Shown here one piece after another: positions 36,085 to 44,286 of a stretch of DNA of 64,000 bases (within the stretch, counting starts at the first letter, position 1; each line of letters starts with the position of its first letter). Source of the DNA: Pseudomonas lini (GTDB lineage: Bacteria; Pseudomonadota; Gammaproteobacteria; Pseudomonadales; Pseudomonadaceae); contig NZ_OZ061318.1 in NCBI RefSeq assembly GCF_964063345.1, positions 6,262,001 through 6,326,000 on the forward strand, given 5' to 3'. The position numbers and the translations under genes were made by a program. Under the pieces are notes generated by a model. That model saw nothing but the letters and a program-made list of their open reading frames with translations. It searched no databases and was not told where the DNA came from.

Positions 36085-36294
36085 CTACTTCTCCGTCCAT
36101 TTTCCCCCACCGGTTTCGCAATCGATCTTGGCCTGCGGCAGGTTCTCGATGCTGTAGTAATACGTGATGACCTGGGCATTGTCGGGAATGTTCAGCGGTT
36201 TGCTGTTCTTGTCTTTGCTGATGGATTGAGGGTTGGCCAGCGCCTCTGCAGTCAATGTGCCCAGGCAGGTAGCCCGATAGCGATCGCCGCACTG
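36085..36294 (-). pseudogene. Beheaded copy of the small secreted protein gene
   Basis: This is the C-terminal 69 codons plus stop of the gene that is intact at 44484-44909. The frame ends GGGKWTEK at 36085, and identity stops at 36294, where unrelated sequence (GTGGACTTTTTTCTTGG) replaces the N-terminal half and signal peptide. It has no start and is a by-product of the duplication that flanks the island. Confidence 0.85.
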
Positions 36295-36792
36295 GTGGAC
36301 TTTTTTCTTGGCGAAAAACTGGACAACGTCACTCTGAGTACGTTTTCAAAAACGCTACGTATCAATTTGGAGCGCGAACTATGGGCGCGCGAAGAGCGGA
36401 AAACGCTCTTTCAGCCCAGGAGTGGCGTGACTTGCAGGCTAATAACGGGAGTGCTTTTCAGCGTTTCCCTAAGCTTTTTTGGGCATGGATGACAGGCCGG
36501 GTCTGACCTGGACTCGCCATTTTCCAGCACTCTCTTTAGTTGTCACCGCCACGCACTTATTTCCGAGAACTTGTTACCGAGTGTATCGCCGTGGTGCAAA
36601 AAAACCTTCGAGCTCATCGGCCCAAAGATCGGTTGGGTCTACTGTTTTCGTTTTTTTTTTACATTGGATCCAATGTCTTATGTGGCGTTCAGGAATTTTG
36701 GGTGCGCCCGGACGAAGGCTGGCCGCTAAATTGCATATATGTATATACAAGCCTGTACGACCACCATAGACGGACCTGAGGGGGAACACCCG
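36295..36792. other. Left end of the island, non-coding
   Basis: About 500 bp between the repeat and the first cluster gene. It is AT-richer than the flanks, with T-tracts (T10 near 36650), an ATTGGATCCAAT palindrome at 36664 and the near-palindrome at 36731. The short open frames here have no convincing protein character. It probably carries the operon promoter. Confidence 0.5.
36731..36750. promoter_or_regulatory. Near-perfect palindrome upstream of the cluster
   Basis: TTGCATATATGTATATACAA matches its own reverse complement at 16 of 20 positions and contains the perfect TGTATATACA. It lies 43 bases before the first gene and resembles operators of GntR-type or similar dimeric regulators. 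No regulator gene lies in the island. Confidence 0.45.
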
Positions 36793-37869
36793 ATGAAGTT
36801 GGGAGCATTCATGATGCCGGCGCATCCGCGCCATCGATCTATTCGTGACGGTCATTTCCACGATCTGGATACGCTGGAGTACCTGGACCGCATTGGTTTT
36901 GAAGAAGCCTGGATTGGCGAGCATTACATGATGCCGTCAGAGCCATGTCCTTCACCCGATATTCTGATCGCACAAGCCTTACTCAAAACTAAACGCATCA
37001 AATTGGCTCCCGGAGCCTTCATGTTGCCTTTCCATCACCCGGCGGAACTGGCTCATCGCATCTGTTTGCTCGACCATATTTCCGAAGGCCGACTCATGGT
37101 CGGAATCGGGGCCAGTGGCACCAACCTCGATCTGGAAATGTTCAACATCGATCACAAGTCCGGTGCGCATCGCGAGATGACCGCCGAGTCGATCGCTATC
37201 ATGACCCGCTTCTGGGAAAGCGAAGGTCCATTCGAGTATCGCGGCAAGTACTGGACGGTACGGCGGCCTGCCGACCAGATGGACAAATGTTCGGGTTACC
37301 ACCTCAAGCCGCTCCAGCAGCCGTACCCACCGATTGGCGTGACCGGTCTTTCGGCCTCGTCAGCCACCTTGGGGCTTGCCGGTGCCAATGGCTGGATTCC
37401 CATCAGTTTTTGCTTCACTCCCCAGTACCTGCATACCCATTGGGCCGCCGTGGAACGCGGAGCCCTTGAGGCCGGACGCGTTGCGCCTTCAAGAGACATG
37501 TGGCGGGTGAGCCGCCCCTTCTTTGTCGCCGATACCGATAAAGAGGCATGGAGACGTTCGGTGGGGGGTGAGATGGGCCGCTATTTTCGCGAGGATTATC
37601 TGCCAATGCTGGCGGGCAACAACGCCTTGGGGTTGCTCAAGCATCACCCTGATGTGCCGGACAGTGATGTCACTGTCGAGTATGTCGCGCAGCATTGCTG
37701 GATCGTGGGCTCGGCTGAAACGGTCAGGCAGCGAATTGAGGACATGCAGGAGCAGTCCGGAGGCTTTGGCGTATTGCACATCATGTGCTTCGACCACCTG
37801 GATGACCTTGCGGCTACCCGAGACAGTTATGCCGCCCTGGCCCGGATAGTGGCCACCGATTTTGCCTGA
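36793..37869 (+). CDS. Luciferase-like flavin monooxygenase (LLM class)
   Basis: The 358-residue protein is a bacterial-luciferase-fold FMN-dependent monooxygenase: MKLGAFMMPAHP at the N-terminus, FEEAWIGEHYMMPSEPCPSPDILIAQALLKTKRIKLAPGAFMLPFHHPAELAHRICLLDHISEGRLMVGIGASG (about 37-110) and FEYRGKYWTVRRP near 148 are typical of the limonene-monooxygenase-like branch. Such enzymes need a separate flavin reductase, which is not encoded here. GAGGGG precedes the ATG at 36793. It is the first gene of the island operon, 27 bases before the cysteine hydrolase, a pairing that recalls RutA-RutB ring opening of pyrimidines. Confidence 0.88.
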   Translation: MKLGAFMMPAHPRHRSIRDGHFHDLDTLEYLDRIGFEEAWIGEHYMMPSEPCPSPDILIAQALLKTKRIKLAPGAFMLPFHHPAELAHRICLLDHISEGRLMVGIGASGTNLDLEMFNIDHKSGAHREMTAESIAIMTRFWESEGPFEYRGKYWTVRRPADQMDKCSGYHLKPLQQPYPPIGVTGLSASSATLGLAGANGWIPISFCFTPQYLHTHWAAVERGALEAGRVAPSRDMWRVSRPFFVADTDKEAWRRSVGGEMGRYFREDYLPMLAGNNALGLLKHHPDVPDSDVTVEYVAQHCWIVGSAETVRQRIEDMQEQSGGFGVLHIMCFDHLDDLAATRDSYAALARIVATDFA

Positions 37870-37896
37870 CTCACCTCAATGGAATGGAAGAGCACG

Positions 37897-38508
37897 ATGC
37901 AATCACCTTTCACAACGGTCAAAGTCCCGCACAACATCGCGCTGGTGGTGATCGATATGCAACACGACTTTGTCGATGATGACGCACCCATCGCCTGCAA
38001 GGGCGCCAGCACCATCGTACCGCTGATCCATGAGCTGGCCGGGTTGGCGCGGACCCTGGGGATCCCGGTCATCTATACCCGCGAGTCGCACCGCAAGCAG
38101 AAAGTCGATTTCGGGCTGGAACTTGAATATGGCGAAACCGAGCATTGCGTCGAAGGCACGCCAGGTGTCGAAATCATCGACGAACTGCGTCCCCATGATA
38201 GTGATTATGTCCTGGTGAAACGCCGTTACAGCGGCTTCTTTTCGACCGACCTGGATTTGCTGCTCAAGGGTCTGGGGGTCGATACGCTGGTGTTGACCGG
38301 TGTGGCCACTGACGTTTGCGTGCGTGCCACGGCTCAGGACGCCTTGCAGCTGGACTACCGGGTCTGGGTGCCGCGCGAATGCGTGGCCGGCACCAGCGAG
38401 GCGCGCCACCTGGCTGCCCTGGAACATATCGGTTATGTCCTTGGGCGGGTCCTGCCTCTGGACTCGGTCATGCAACAGATGCGTTACAGCTACGAGGTAC
38501 AGGCATGA
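37897..38508 (+). CDS. Isochorismatase-like cysteine hydrolase
   Basis: The 203-residue protein has the Asp-Lys-Cys triad of the family: Asp in ALVVIDMQHDFVDD near 20, Lys in VLVKRRYSGFFSTDLD near 108 and the nucleophilic Cys in TGVATDVCVRATAQDA near 142, with the usual cis-peptide GVAT before it. Members cleave amides, ureido groups or enol ethers (RutB, carbamoylsarcosine amidase, PhzD). GGAAG at 37884 supports the ATG at 37897 rather than 37879. Its stop overlaps the TrpD-like gene start (ATGA). Confidence 0.9.
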   Translation: MQSPFTTVKVPHNIALVVIDMQHDFVDDDAPIACKGASTIVPLIHELAGLARTLGIPVIYTRESHRKQKVDFGLELEYGETEHCVEGTPGVEIIDELRPHDSDYVLVKRRYSGFFSTDLDLLLKGLGVDTLVLTGVATDVCVRATAQDALQLDYRVWVPRECVAGTSEARHLAALEHIGYVLGRVLPLDSVMQQMRYSYEVQA

Positions 38509-39560
38509 GTGCGGTGCAGGAAGCCAAAAAGCTGCCTTGTTCCGACTACCACCAGGTGATTCGTCAATTGGTCGAAGAACGGGCCGATTTGTCCAGGCTG
38601 GAAACGAGACAGGTGGTCGAGGCCATTCTCAATCGCCAGTTCAGCGATCTGCAGATCGTTGCGACGCTGGTTGCGCTCAGTCGCAAAGGCGAGACGGCGG
38701 ACGAGGTAGCGGGGGCGGTCGACGCCATTTTGAGCCGCAGTACACCGCTGCAGACCGGTTTCGACAACGCGGTCGATATCGGTGGAACCGGCGGTGATCG
38801 CGCGGGCACCTTCAATATTTCCACGACGGCGGCGTTTGTGGTGGCAGCGGTGGGGGTCCCGGTTGTGAAACATGGCAACCGCAGCGTTACCAGTCGTTGC
38901 GGCAGCAGTGACATGATTGCTGCGCTGGGTGTGGATATTGAGCGCCGCAGCAGTGCGCAGCAGATTCGGGCGGATCTCGCCGCGTACAACTTCGCTTTTG
39001 TGGCCACCTCCAGCTTCCACCGTTTTGCTCCGCGTATCGGTGAACTCAGGCGTGAGATCGGGGTGCGCAGCCTCTTCAACCTTGCTGGCCCCCTGGTTCA
39101 TCCGGCGGGTGTCAAGCGTCAGCTGATAGGCGTTGCACGACACTCTCAGCTTGAGCTCTTGGCCCATACGCTGCTCAGGCTTGGCCGCGAAGAAGCCTTT
39201 GTGGTGCATGGAGTCGATGGGCTCGATGAGGTCAGTTGCATCGGCGAAACCCTGATCGCCCATGTTCGCCACGGCACTGTCGAGACGTTCAGCGTACACC
39301 CGCGCGACTTCGGCGTTGCGCCTTGTCGTATGGAGGACCTGGCTGGCGGTGACCCTGTTCGTAATGCACAGCTGTGCACCGCCATCATTGAAGGCGAGCG
39401 GGGGCCTCGCAGCGATGCAGTGGTCATCGCGGCGAGCGCGTTGTTGGTTTTGAGCGCCAGGGCTGACAGTTTTCTGGAAGGTGCAAGCATGGCCCGCGCG
39501 GCGATTGACAGCGGTAAGGCCTATCAGATTTTTCAAGGATTTTTGGGGCAGGGATTATGA
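38505..39560 (+). CDS. TrpD-like phosphoribosyltransferase
   Basis: The 351-residue protein is an anthranilate-phosphoribosyltransferase homologue (type III PRTase): helical N-domain, DIGGTGGDRAGTFNISTTAAF near 90 for pyrophosphate binding, VVKHGNRSVTSRCGSSDMIAALG near 120, and SLFNLAGPLVHPAG near 190. The loop that reads YHPAMK in ordinary TrpD is FHRFAP here; the His and the later Arg are kept, but the Pro-Ala-Met core is replaced, so the acceptor may not be anthranilate. There are no trpE/G/C genes beside it, which argues against tryptophan synthesis. Four-base overlaps on both sides make it part of a tightly coupled operon. Confidence 0.88.
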   Translation: MSAVQEAKKLPCSDYHQVIRQLVEERADLSRLETRQVVEAILNRQFSDLQIVATLVALSRKGETADEVAGAVDAILSRSTPLQTGFDNAVDIGGTGGDRAGTFNISTTAAFVVAAVGVPVVKHGNRSVTSRCGSSDMIAALGVDIERRSSAQQIRADLAAYNFAFVATSSFHRFAPRIGELRREIGVRSLFNLAGPLVHPAGVKRQLIGVARHSQLELLAHTLLRLGREEAFVVHGVDGLDEVSCIGETLIAHVRHGTVETFSVHPRDFGVAPCRMEDLAGGDPVRNAQLCTAIIEGERGPRSDAVVIAASALLVLSARADSFLEGASMARAAIDSGKAYQIFQGFLGQGL

Positions 39561-40777
39561 AAACAACCGTGAAGATTTGCGGCATCACCACGCTGGAGGA
39601 TGCGTTGGCGGCAGTGAATGCCGGTGCCGATGCACTGGGGTTTGTCTTCTCGCCAAGCCCGCGTCAGGTCAGTGCAGAGGTGGTGCGCGGGATCGTCGAC
39701 CAGTTGCCGCCATTTATCAGCACTGTCGGCGTGTTTGTCGATGAGCCGTTGCCCATCGTGCTGGACGCGATCAAGCACTCGGGCATTTCGATGGTCCAAC
39801 TGCAGGGCGACGAGAGCAATGAATACTGCCAGCAGATTGATAAACCCGTGATCAAGGGCTTTCGCGTCGCCGCTGAAGTGGATGTTGACCTGATCAATAG
39901 CTACCAGGTGAGTGCCTACTTGTTCGACACCTACGTTGAGGGCCGGGACGGTGGTACGGGCCAGCGCTTTGACTGGGAACTGCTGCGGCGCAGTCGTTTT
40001 TCACGCCCGGTGATAGTTGCTGGTGGCTTGAATGCAAACAACGTTCGGCACCTGATGGAAGCGCTGAACCCTGATGGCGTGGATGTCAGCAGTGGCGTCT
40101 CGGCAACCGCCAGCACCAAGGACAGCGTCAAGATGCACGCCTTTGTCTCGGCGGTTGAAAAGGCCGACCAGGGGCAAGGTCTGGAAAAGATCGAATTCGG
40201 CAAGATCGATATCCTGCGCGAAGCGTTCCATGACCGGCCGCTGGTGGAGGTCAACGGCAAGCAGTTTCTGATCAATTCGTTGACCGAGCAGGTACCCGCG
40301 ACGCCCGCGCGGTTGTTGCGTGTGGCGGCGCAACGGGTGTGCGAGGCCGCAGATCTTTCCCCAGGGTTGAAACTGGTGGGAGAGGAGGATAAGGGCGGTG
40401 TCCTGCTTGCTGCAGTTTCCTTGCTCAGCGGCCTGCCATTCGGCATCGCTCGCTGGTATCCGTCGGGGCTCGAAGGGCAGGTCAAGGTCGGCTTCGACTG
40501 TGAGTACATTTCTGGTGAGTTGTACTTGAACGGCGTCGAGCCCGGTGACCGAGTGATCATAGTTGATGATCTGATCAGCACCGGCGGTACGCTCATCGGG
40601 CTGATAGAGGCTGTACGTCGGGCTGGTGCCCATGTCGAGCAGATTATCTGCGTGGCCGAGAAGCTGGACTATGCCGGGGTCGAGCGGGTGCGCAACGTCA
40701 CCGGCCTGGAGGTCAAGACCCTGGTTCGCGTGAGGGTGTCAGGGGCAACGTCCAGCGTGGTCGATGTTGCCTATTAA
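39557..40777 (+). CDS. TrpF domain fused to a type I phosphoribosyltransferase
   Basis: Residues 1 to about 205 are a phosphoribosylanthranilate-isomerase barrel: KICGITTLEDAL with the catalytic Cys at 8, GADALGFVFSPSPRQVS, LFDTYVEGRDGGTGQRFDW with the catalytic Asp near 125, and VDVSSGVS (usually SSGVE). Residues about 210-406 form a second, PyrE/Apt-like PRTase with the PRPP loop VIIVDDLISTGGTLIG near 335 and a GLPFGIARWYPSG hood. I know of no such fusion in tryptophan or pyrimidine synthesis. It is coupled to the TrpD-like gene by a four-base overlap, suggesting sequential ribosylation and Amadori isomerisation. Confidence 0.88.
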   Translation: MKTTVKICGITTLEDALAAVNAGADALGFVFSPSPRQVSAEVVRGIVDQLPPFISTVGVFVDEPLPIVLDAIKHSGISMVQLQGDESNEYCQQIDKPVIKGFRVAAEVDVDLINSYQVSAYLFDTYVEGRDGGTGQRFDWELLRRSRFSRPVIVAGGLNANNVRHLMEALNPDGVDVSSGVSATASTKDSVKMHAFVSAVEKADQGQGLEKIEFGKIDILREAFHDRPLVEVNGKQFLINSLTEQVPATPARLLRVAAQRVCEAADLSPGLKLVGEEDKGGVLLAAVSLLSGLPFGIARWYPSGLEGQVKVGFDCEYISGELYLNGVEPGDRVIIVDDLISTGGTLIGLIEAVRRAGAHVEQIICVAEKLDYAGVERVRNVTGLEVKTLVRVRVSGATSSVVDVAY

Positions 40778-40784
40778 TACCGGC

Positions 40785-40803
40785 GGGTCGCTTCTCGCGA
40801 CCC
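40785..40803 (+). terminator. Possible intra-operon hairpin
   Basis: GGGTCGC - TTCTC - GCGACCC is a perfect 7-bp stem in the 92-bp gap before the transporter gene. It has only a weak T run, so partial attenuation or mRNA stabilisation is possible. Confidence 0.35.
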
Positions 40804-40869
40804 ATTTCCAGGGGTGGCAATAGCCACTTTCGTGGTTAAACCGCAAGCAAGATCCGAGAGCAAACTGCT

Positions 40870-42120
40870 ATGAAACCCAAAATATTTCCAGGATGGTATG
40901 TGGTGTTCGCGGCGCATCTGCTGCTGGCACTTATCTTTGGCGGCGCCTATTCGTTCGGGGCGTTTTTTTCGCACATCCAGTCCAACTTCGATGTGGGGCG
41001 TTTTTCCGTGGCATCGGTGTTTTCACTGACGGCCTTCATATATTACGCAGTCGGGGTCTTCTCCGGTTCTCTGGCGGATCGCATCTCGACCCGGATCGTG
41101 GTCTGCGTTGGCATAATCTTGCTGGCGCTGGGGTTTTTCCTCAGCAGCCTTGCCTCCGGCTCGTTGCAGTTGTTCCTGGTGTGCTTCTGTTCCCTGGTCG
41201 GGTTGGGGGTCGGTCTGGTGTATGTGCCGACGGTGACAGCGGTCCAGCGCTGGTTCGTCAAAAACCGCAGCAAGGCTTCGGGCATTGCGCTGGCGGGAAC
41301 CGGTGTCGGGACTTTTGTCGGGCCGTCGGCTGCAGGGCTGCTGATGCAGTATTTTTCCTGGGAGTCGACAATGCAGATCTTCGCCGTGGCCATTCTTGTT
41401 GTTGGCCTGCTGGTGGCGTCGCTGGTCAGGAGCAATCCGCAGGAGCTGGGCCTTTCGCCGGATGGCCTCGCCCCCTCGTCTTCGAGCGCCAGGCATCAAG
41501 TGGCACCTGGCGGCATGCGTCTGGCCGAAGCCGCGAGTACAGGGCGATTCTGGTGGTACTTTGGGGCGATTTTTTTTGGCTCGGTCGGGCTGTTTCTCGC
41601 GCTTGTGCACATCAACCCCTACGCTCGCCAGTTTGACATTTCCGCCACCCAGGCCAATTTGTTGATCGGGCTTATCGGCGTCGGCAACGTAGCCGGTCGG
41701 TTGTTCCTGGGAAGCATCGGTGACCGGATGGGGGCTCGTCGCCTTCTGATCGTTTTGACCTTCGCGCTAGTGCTGCTCAATATCCTGTGGCTTGGCGCCC
41801 ATACATTCATCACGCTGGCGCTGTTCGCCATTTGTTTCGGCGTGGCCAATGGTGGCTGTATATCCCTCTACCCGTCGGTGGCTGCCAGTTGGTTCGGCAC
41901 GGCGAACTTGGGGGCAATCCTGGGGGCCCTGTACATTTCGGTCGGGGTGGCCGCCCTGATCGGAGGGAGCGTCGCAGGGCTGCTGTTCGACCTTTATCAG
42001 AATTACGCGGTTTCGATCATGCTGGGTGCGCTCTGTGCGCTGCTGTCAGTGGTGTTCATCCTGATTGCCGGCCGCCAGTTGCCTCAGGTTGCTGTCCCGG
42101 CCCCCTCGGCTGGTTCCTGA
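40870..42120 (+). CDS. MFS transporter (OxlT/monocarboxylate-like)
   Basis: The 416-residue protein has twelve predicted membrane helices, the GSLADRISTR motif between helices 2 and 3 and GSIGDRMGARRLLI in the second half. It resembles the oxalate/formate antiporter and monocarboxylate group, which suits an anionic or carboxylated small molecule. Whether it imports a substrate or exports a product is unknown. It lies inside the island operon, 13 bases upstream of the UbiD-like gene. Confidence 0.88.
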   Translation: MKPKIFPGWYVVFAAHLLLALIFGGAYSFGAFFSHIQSNFDVGRFSVASVFSLTAFIYYAVGVFSGSLADRISTRIVVCVGIILLALGFFLSSLASGSLQLFLVCFCSLVGLGVGLVYVPTVTAVQRWFVKNRSKASGIALAGTGVGTFVGPSAAGLLMQYFSWESTMQIFAVAILVVGLLVASLVRSNPQELGLSPDGLAPSSSSARHQVAPGGMRLAEAASTGRFWWYFGAIFFGSVGLFLALVHINPYARQFDISATQANLLIGLIGVGNVAGRLFLGSIGDRMGARRLLIVLTFALVLLNILWLGAHTFITLALFAICFGVANGGCISLYPSVAASWFGTANLGAILGALYISVGVAALIGGSVAGLLFDLYQNYAVSIMLGALCALLSVVFILIAGRQLPQVAVPAPSAGS

Positions 42121-42133
42121 GCGAGGGGCGGGT

Positions 42134-43552
42134 ATGACTGACAACGTTGAAATTCGTGATCTTCGCTCCGCTCTTGGCGTGCTTGAGCGTCAAGGGCAAG
42201 CCTTGGAGTACATCGATACACCCATTGATCCGAACCTGGACTTGCTGAGTGACTATCTGGGTGCCTACCGAACGGCGGCCAACTCGGTGATGAGCGCCGA
42301 GCAACCTCTGAGGTTGTATCGCAAGCCGCTGACGGGGGTGTTTCCGGTGTTGCTGGGAGTGTTGGGCAGTAGAGCCAACAGCCGGATCTTTCTGGATCCC
42401 CAAGGCAGGCAGGGCAGGGATGTCTCCAATGCTGCGTTGTTGTATCGGGCGATCACGGCTCCGATTGCGCCCGTCATGGTGCACGCGTCGGCGGATCGGG
42501 TGGTCATGGAAAATCCCGACTTGCAGGCTTTGTTGCCGGCGCTCACGTGTTCGGCCGGTGATCCGGGGCCGACCATTACGCTAGGTATGGTCTATGCCCG
42601 CGATGAACGCAGTGGTGCCACCAATTGCTCGGTTCACCGCATCACGATCAAACCTTCTTCGGTCGTTATCGCGATCTATCCGGGAGGAGACCTGCAACGC
42701 CTGATCGATATCCATGCCGAACGTGGCGAGCGGTTGTCGGTTTCAGTCAACATCGGCATGGACCCGGTAATCTACATCGCCGCAGCCCTGAGCAAACCCG
42801 CGCTCGGATTTGGTGACGACGAGTTGGGGGTGGCGGGGGCGGTCCGGGGGCAAGGGGTCGAGCTTGTCCCCTGCTTTTCCAACGCCGGGCGTTTTGTCGA
42901 GCACGCCGAAATTGTCCTGGAGGCGACCCTGGGTAACGAAATGGAAGCCGAATCAGAGGTCGGCGATGCGCACTCGATGCCTGAGTACCTGGGTTACTAC
43001 TCGCCATGCGGCCAGGTATCGACGCTGCGCGTGAGCGCCTTGAGCCATCGTCCAGGTGCCATCTACCAAGCGCTCTCGGGGCCAGGCAGGGAACAGTCCG
43101 AATTATTGGGCGGTGCCCAGGAAGCTTCGATTCTGCGCCTGCTCAGTGATTGGGGGATGAGCGCGTTGGTCAAGGATATCGTGGCCCAACCCGCCGGTGG
43201 CGGCCACCTGTTTACCGTGTTGCAGGTTCTCAAGTCCTGCGAAGCGGATGATCAGCGGGTAAGGCACCTCGCGCAGAGACTGCTCGAAAATATCTCCAGC
43301 ACCAAGAACATCCTGTTGCTGGACGACGACGTCAATCCCTGTTCGGCCGAGGAGGTATTGTGGGCAATGTCCACTCGCTTTCGGGCGGAAATGGATATTC
43401 ACAGTACTCGACCGTTGCCTGGCACACCGCTCGACCCGACCCTGTCGAGTCTTTACCGCACGGGGCAGCGCAATGGCGTCGCCCCTAAAAGCATCTTCGA
43501 TTGCACGGTGCCGTTCGCCTTGCGTTCAAGGTTCCGTCGGGCGTTTGCCTGA
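42134..43552 (+). CDS. UbiD-family decarboxylase
   Basis: The 472-residue protein matches UbiD-like (de)carboxylases, which use prenylated FMN to remove CO2 from unsaturated or aromatic acids. Visible landmarks are ATNCSVHRITIKPSSVVIAIYPGG near 180-205, SVNIGMDPVIYIAAA near 222, the glutamate-bearing MPEYLGYYSP near 290 and NILLLDDDVNPCSAEEVLWAMSTRF near 405-430. No UbiX-type prenyltransferase is in the window, so the cofactor would come from the host. GAGGGGCGGG precedes the ATG at 42134. In this operon it could act on the carboxylate of the ribosylated acceptor. Confidence 0.88.
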   Translation: MTDNVEIRDLRSALGVLERQGQALEYIDTPIDPNLDLLSDYLGAYRTAANSVMSAEQPLRLYRKPLTGVFPVLLGVLGSRANSRIFLDPQGRQGRDVSNAALLYRAITAPIAPVMVHASADRVVMENPDLQALLPALTCSAGDPGPTITLGMVYARDERSGATNCSVHRITIKPSSVVIAIYPGGDLQRLIDIHAERGERLSVSVNIGMDPVIYIAAALSKPALGFGDDELGVAGAVRGQGVELVPCFSNAGRFVEHAEIVLEATLGNEMEAESEVGDAHSMPEYLGYYSPCGQVSTLRVSALSHRPGAIYQALSGPGREQSELLGGAQEASILRLLSDWGMSALVKDIVAQPAGGGHLFTVLQVLKSCEADDQRVRHLAQRLLENISSTKNILLLDDDVNPCSAEEVLWAMSTRFRAEMDIHSTRPLPGTPLDPTLSSLYRTGQRNGVAPKSIFDCTVPFALRSRFRRAFA

Positions 43553-43585
43553 CTGGTATTTGCCCACTTGAGTGATCCATGGTCT

Positions 43586-44284
43586 ATGCACTATCGCACC
43601 CTGCTGATTGATTTCGATGGCACCCTGTTCGATACCCGCAATGCGATCCGCAAAACCCTTGAGGTTCTGGCCAGTCGCCGTGGTGTACAGCCTTTTGCTC
43701 CGGACTTGATCGACCATGTGATCGACCAAGGACTCACGTTGGTTGAAATGTTGGGTGTGTTGCTGGGCGTCGGCGATTTGCCTGAGTTGCCGGTGTGGGT
43801 CGCCGACTATCGACAGATTTACAACGGGGGGTTGGGCGTCGCCCAAAGCGTGCCTTATCCAGGTGTCGAAGAGGTTGTGCAACGGCTGCATGACGCGGGT
43901 AGCGAGCTGTTTGTTGTTTCCAACAAGGGAGAAGTCTCGATCATGGCCAGTCTTGAACAGTATCGTCTGGGTTCCTGCTTTCGCGGGGTAGTGGCTGCTG
44001 TCGGCGAACGAGCGCCGAAGCCGGCCCCGGCCAGCTTTTTTGAGCAGATCAAGCCTCGGATGCGTAACGCCGACAGGACACAGGTACTGGTGGTCGGGGA
44101 CACCGAGATCGATCTTGGGTATGCCCGCAATATTGGCGTAGCGAGTTGCTGGGCCGCTTACGGGTATGGGCAACCGCAGCGCTGCGAGGTGCTGGCGCCG
44201 GATTTTGTCATTCGCTCGGCGACTGATCTGCTGCGGTTGGAGGACTGCCGTGGGTCTCGGATGCACTCGAGTACCGGGAGTTAG
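43586..44284 (+). CDS. HAD-superfamily phosphatase
   Basis: The 232-residue protein has all HAD motifs: LLIDFDGTLFDTR (nucleophile Asp near 10), FVVSNKGE near 113, KPAPASFF near 153 and VVGDTEIDLGYARNIG near 178, with a helical cap as in phosphoglycolate phosphatase. It could dephosphorylate a ribose- or ribulose-phosphate intermediate. The ATG at 43586 is preferred; a TTG at 43568 is also in frame and neither has a clear ribosome site. Its stop lies only two bases before the right repeat, so the operon fills the island to its edge. Confidence 0.85.
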   Translation: MHYRTLLIDFDGTLFDTRNAIRKTLEVLASRRGVQPFAPDLIDHVIDQGLTLVEMLGVLLGVGDLPELPVWVADYRQIYNGGLGVAQSVPYPGVEEVVQRLHDAGSELFVVSNKGEVSIMASLEQYRLGSCFRGVVAAVGERAPKPAPASFFEQIKPRMRNADRTQVLVVGDTEIDLGYARNIGVASCWAAYGYGQPQRCEVLAPDFVIRSATDLLRLEDCRGSRMHSSTGS

Positions 44285-44286
44285 TC

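Larger units (their letters stand above)
35886..36294. repeat. Left copy of ~405-bp direct repeat (tRNA-Leu 3' end onward)
   Basis: The sequence from TTCGATTCCGGCTTCGG in the tRNA-Leu T-loop to ATCGCCGCACTG at 36294 recurs at 44287-44693 with only about five differences (for example GGGCACCA versus GGCGCCA at the tRNA end, a one-base deletion at CGCAGCCTG, and GATCTTGG versus GATCCTGG). The offset is 8.4 kb. The copies bound the accessory operon and look like attachment-site or recombination duplications. Confidence 0.9.

Noticed and set aside
36226..36769. Short forward frames at the left end of the island
   Set aside because: They begin inside the repeat or run through T-tracts, have no ribosome sites and no protein-like composition; the region is better read as non-coding promoter DNA.
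38505..40777. TrpD-like and TrpF-like genes as ordinary tryptophan biosynthesis genes
   Set aside because: Neither trpC nor trpE/G is adjacent, the acceptor loop is altered, TrpF is fused to a PRTase, and the operon includes unrelated enzyme families.
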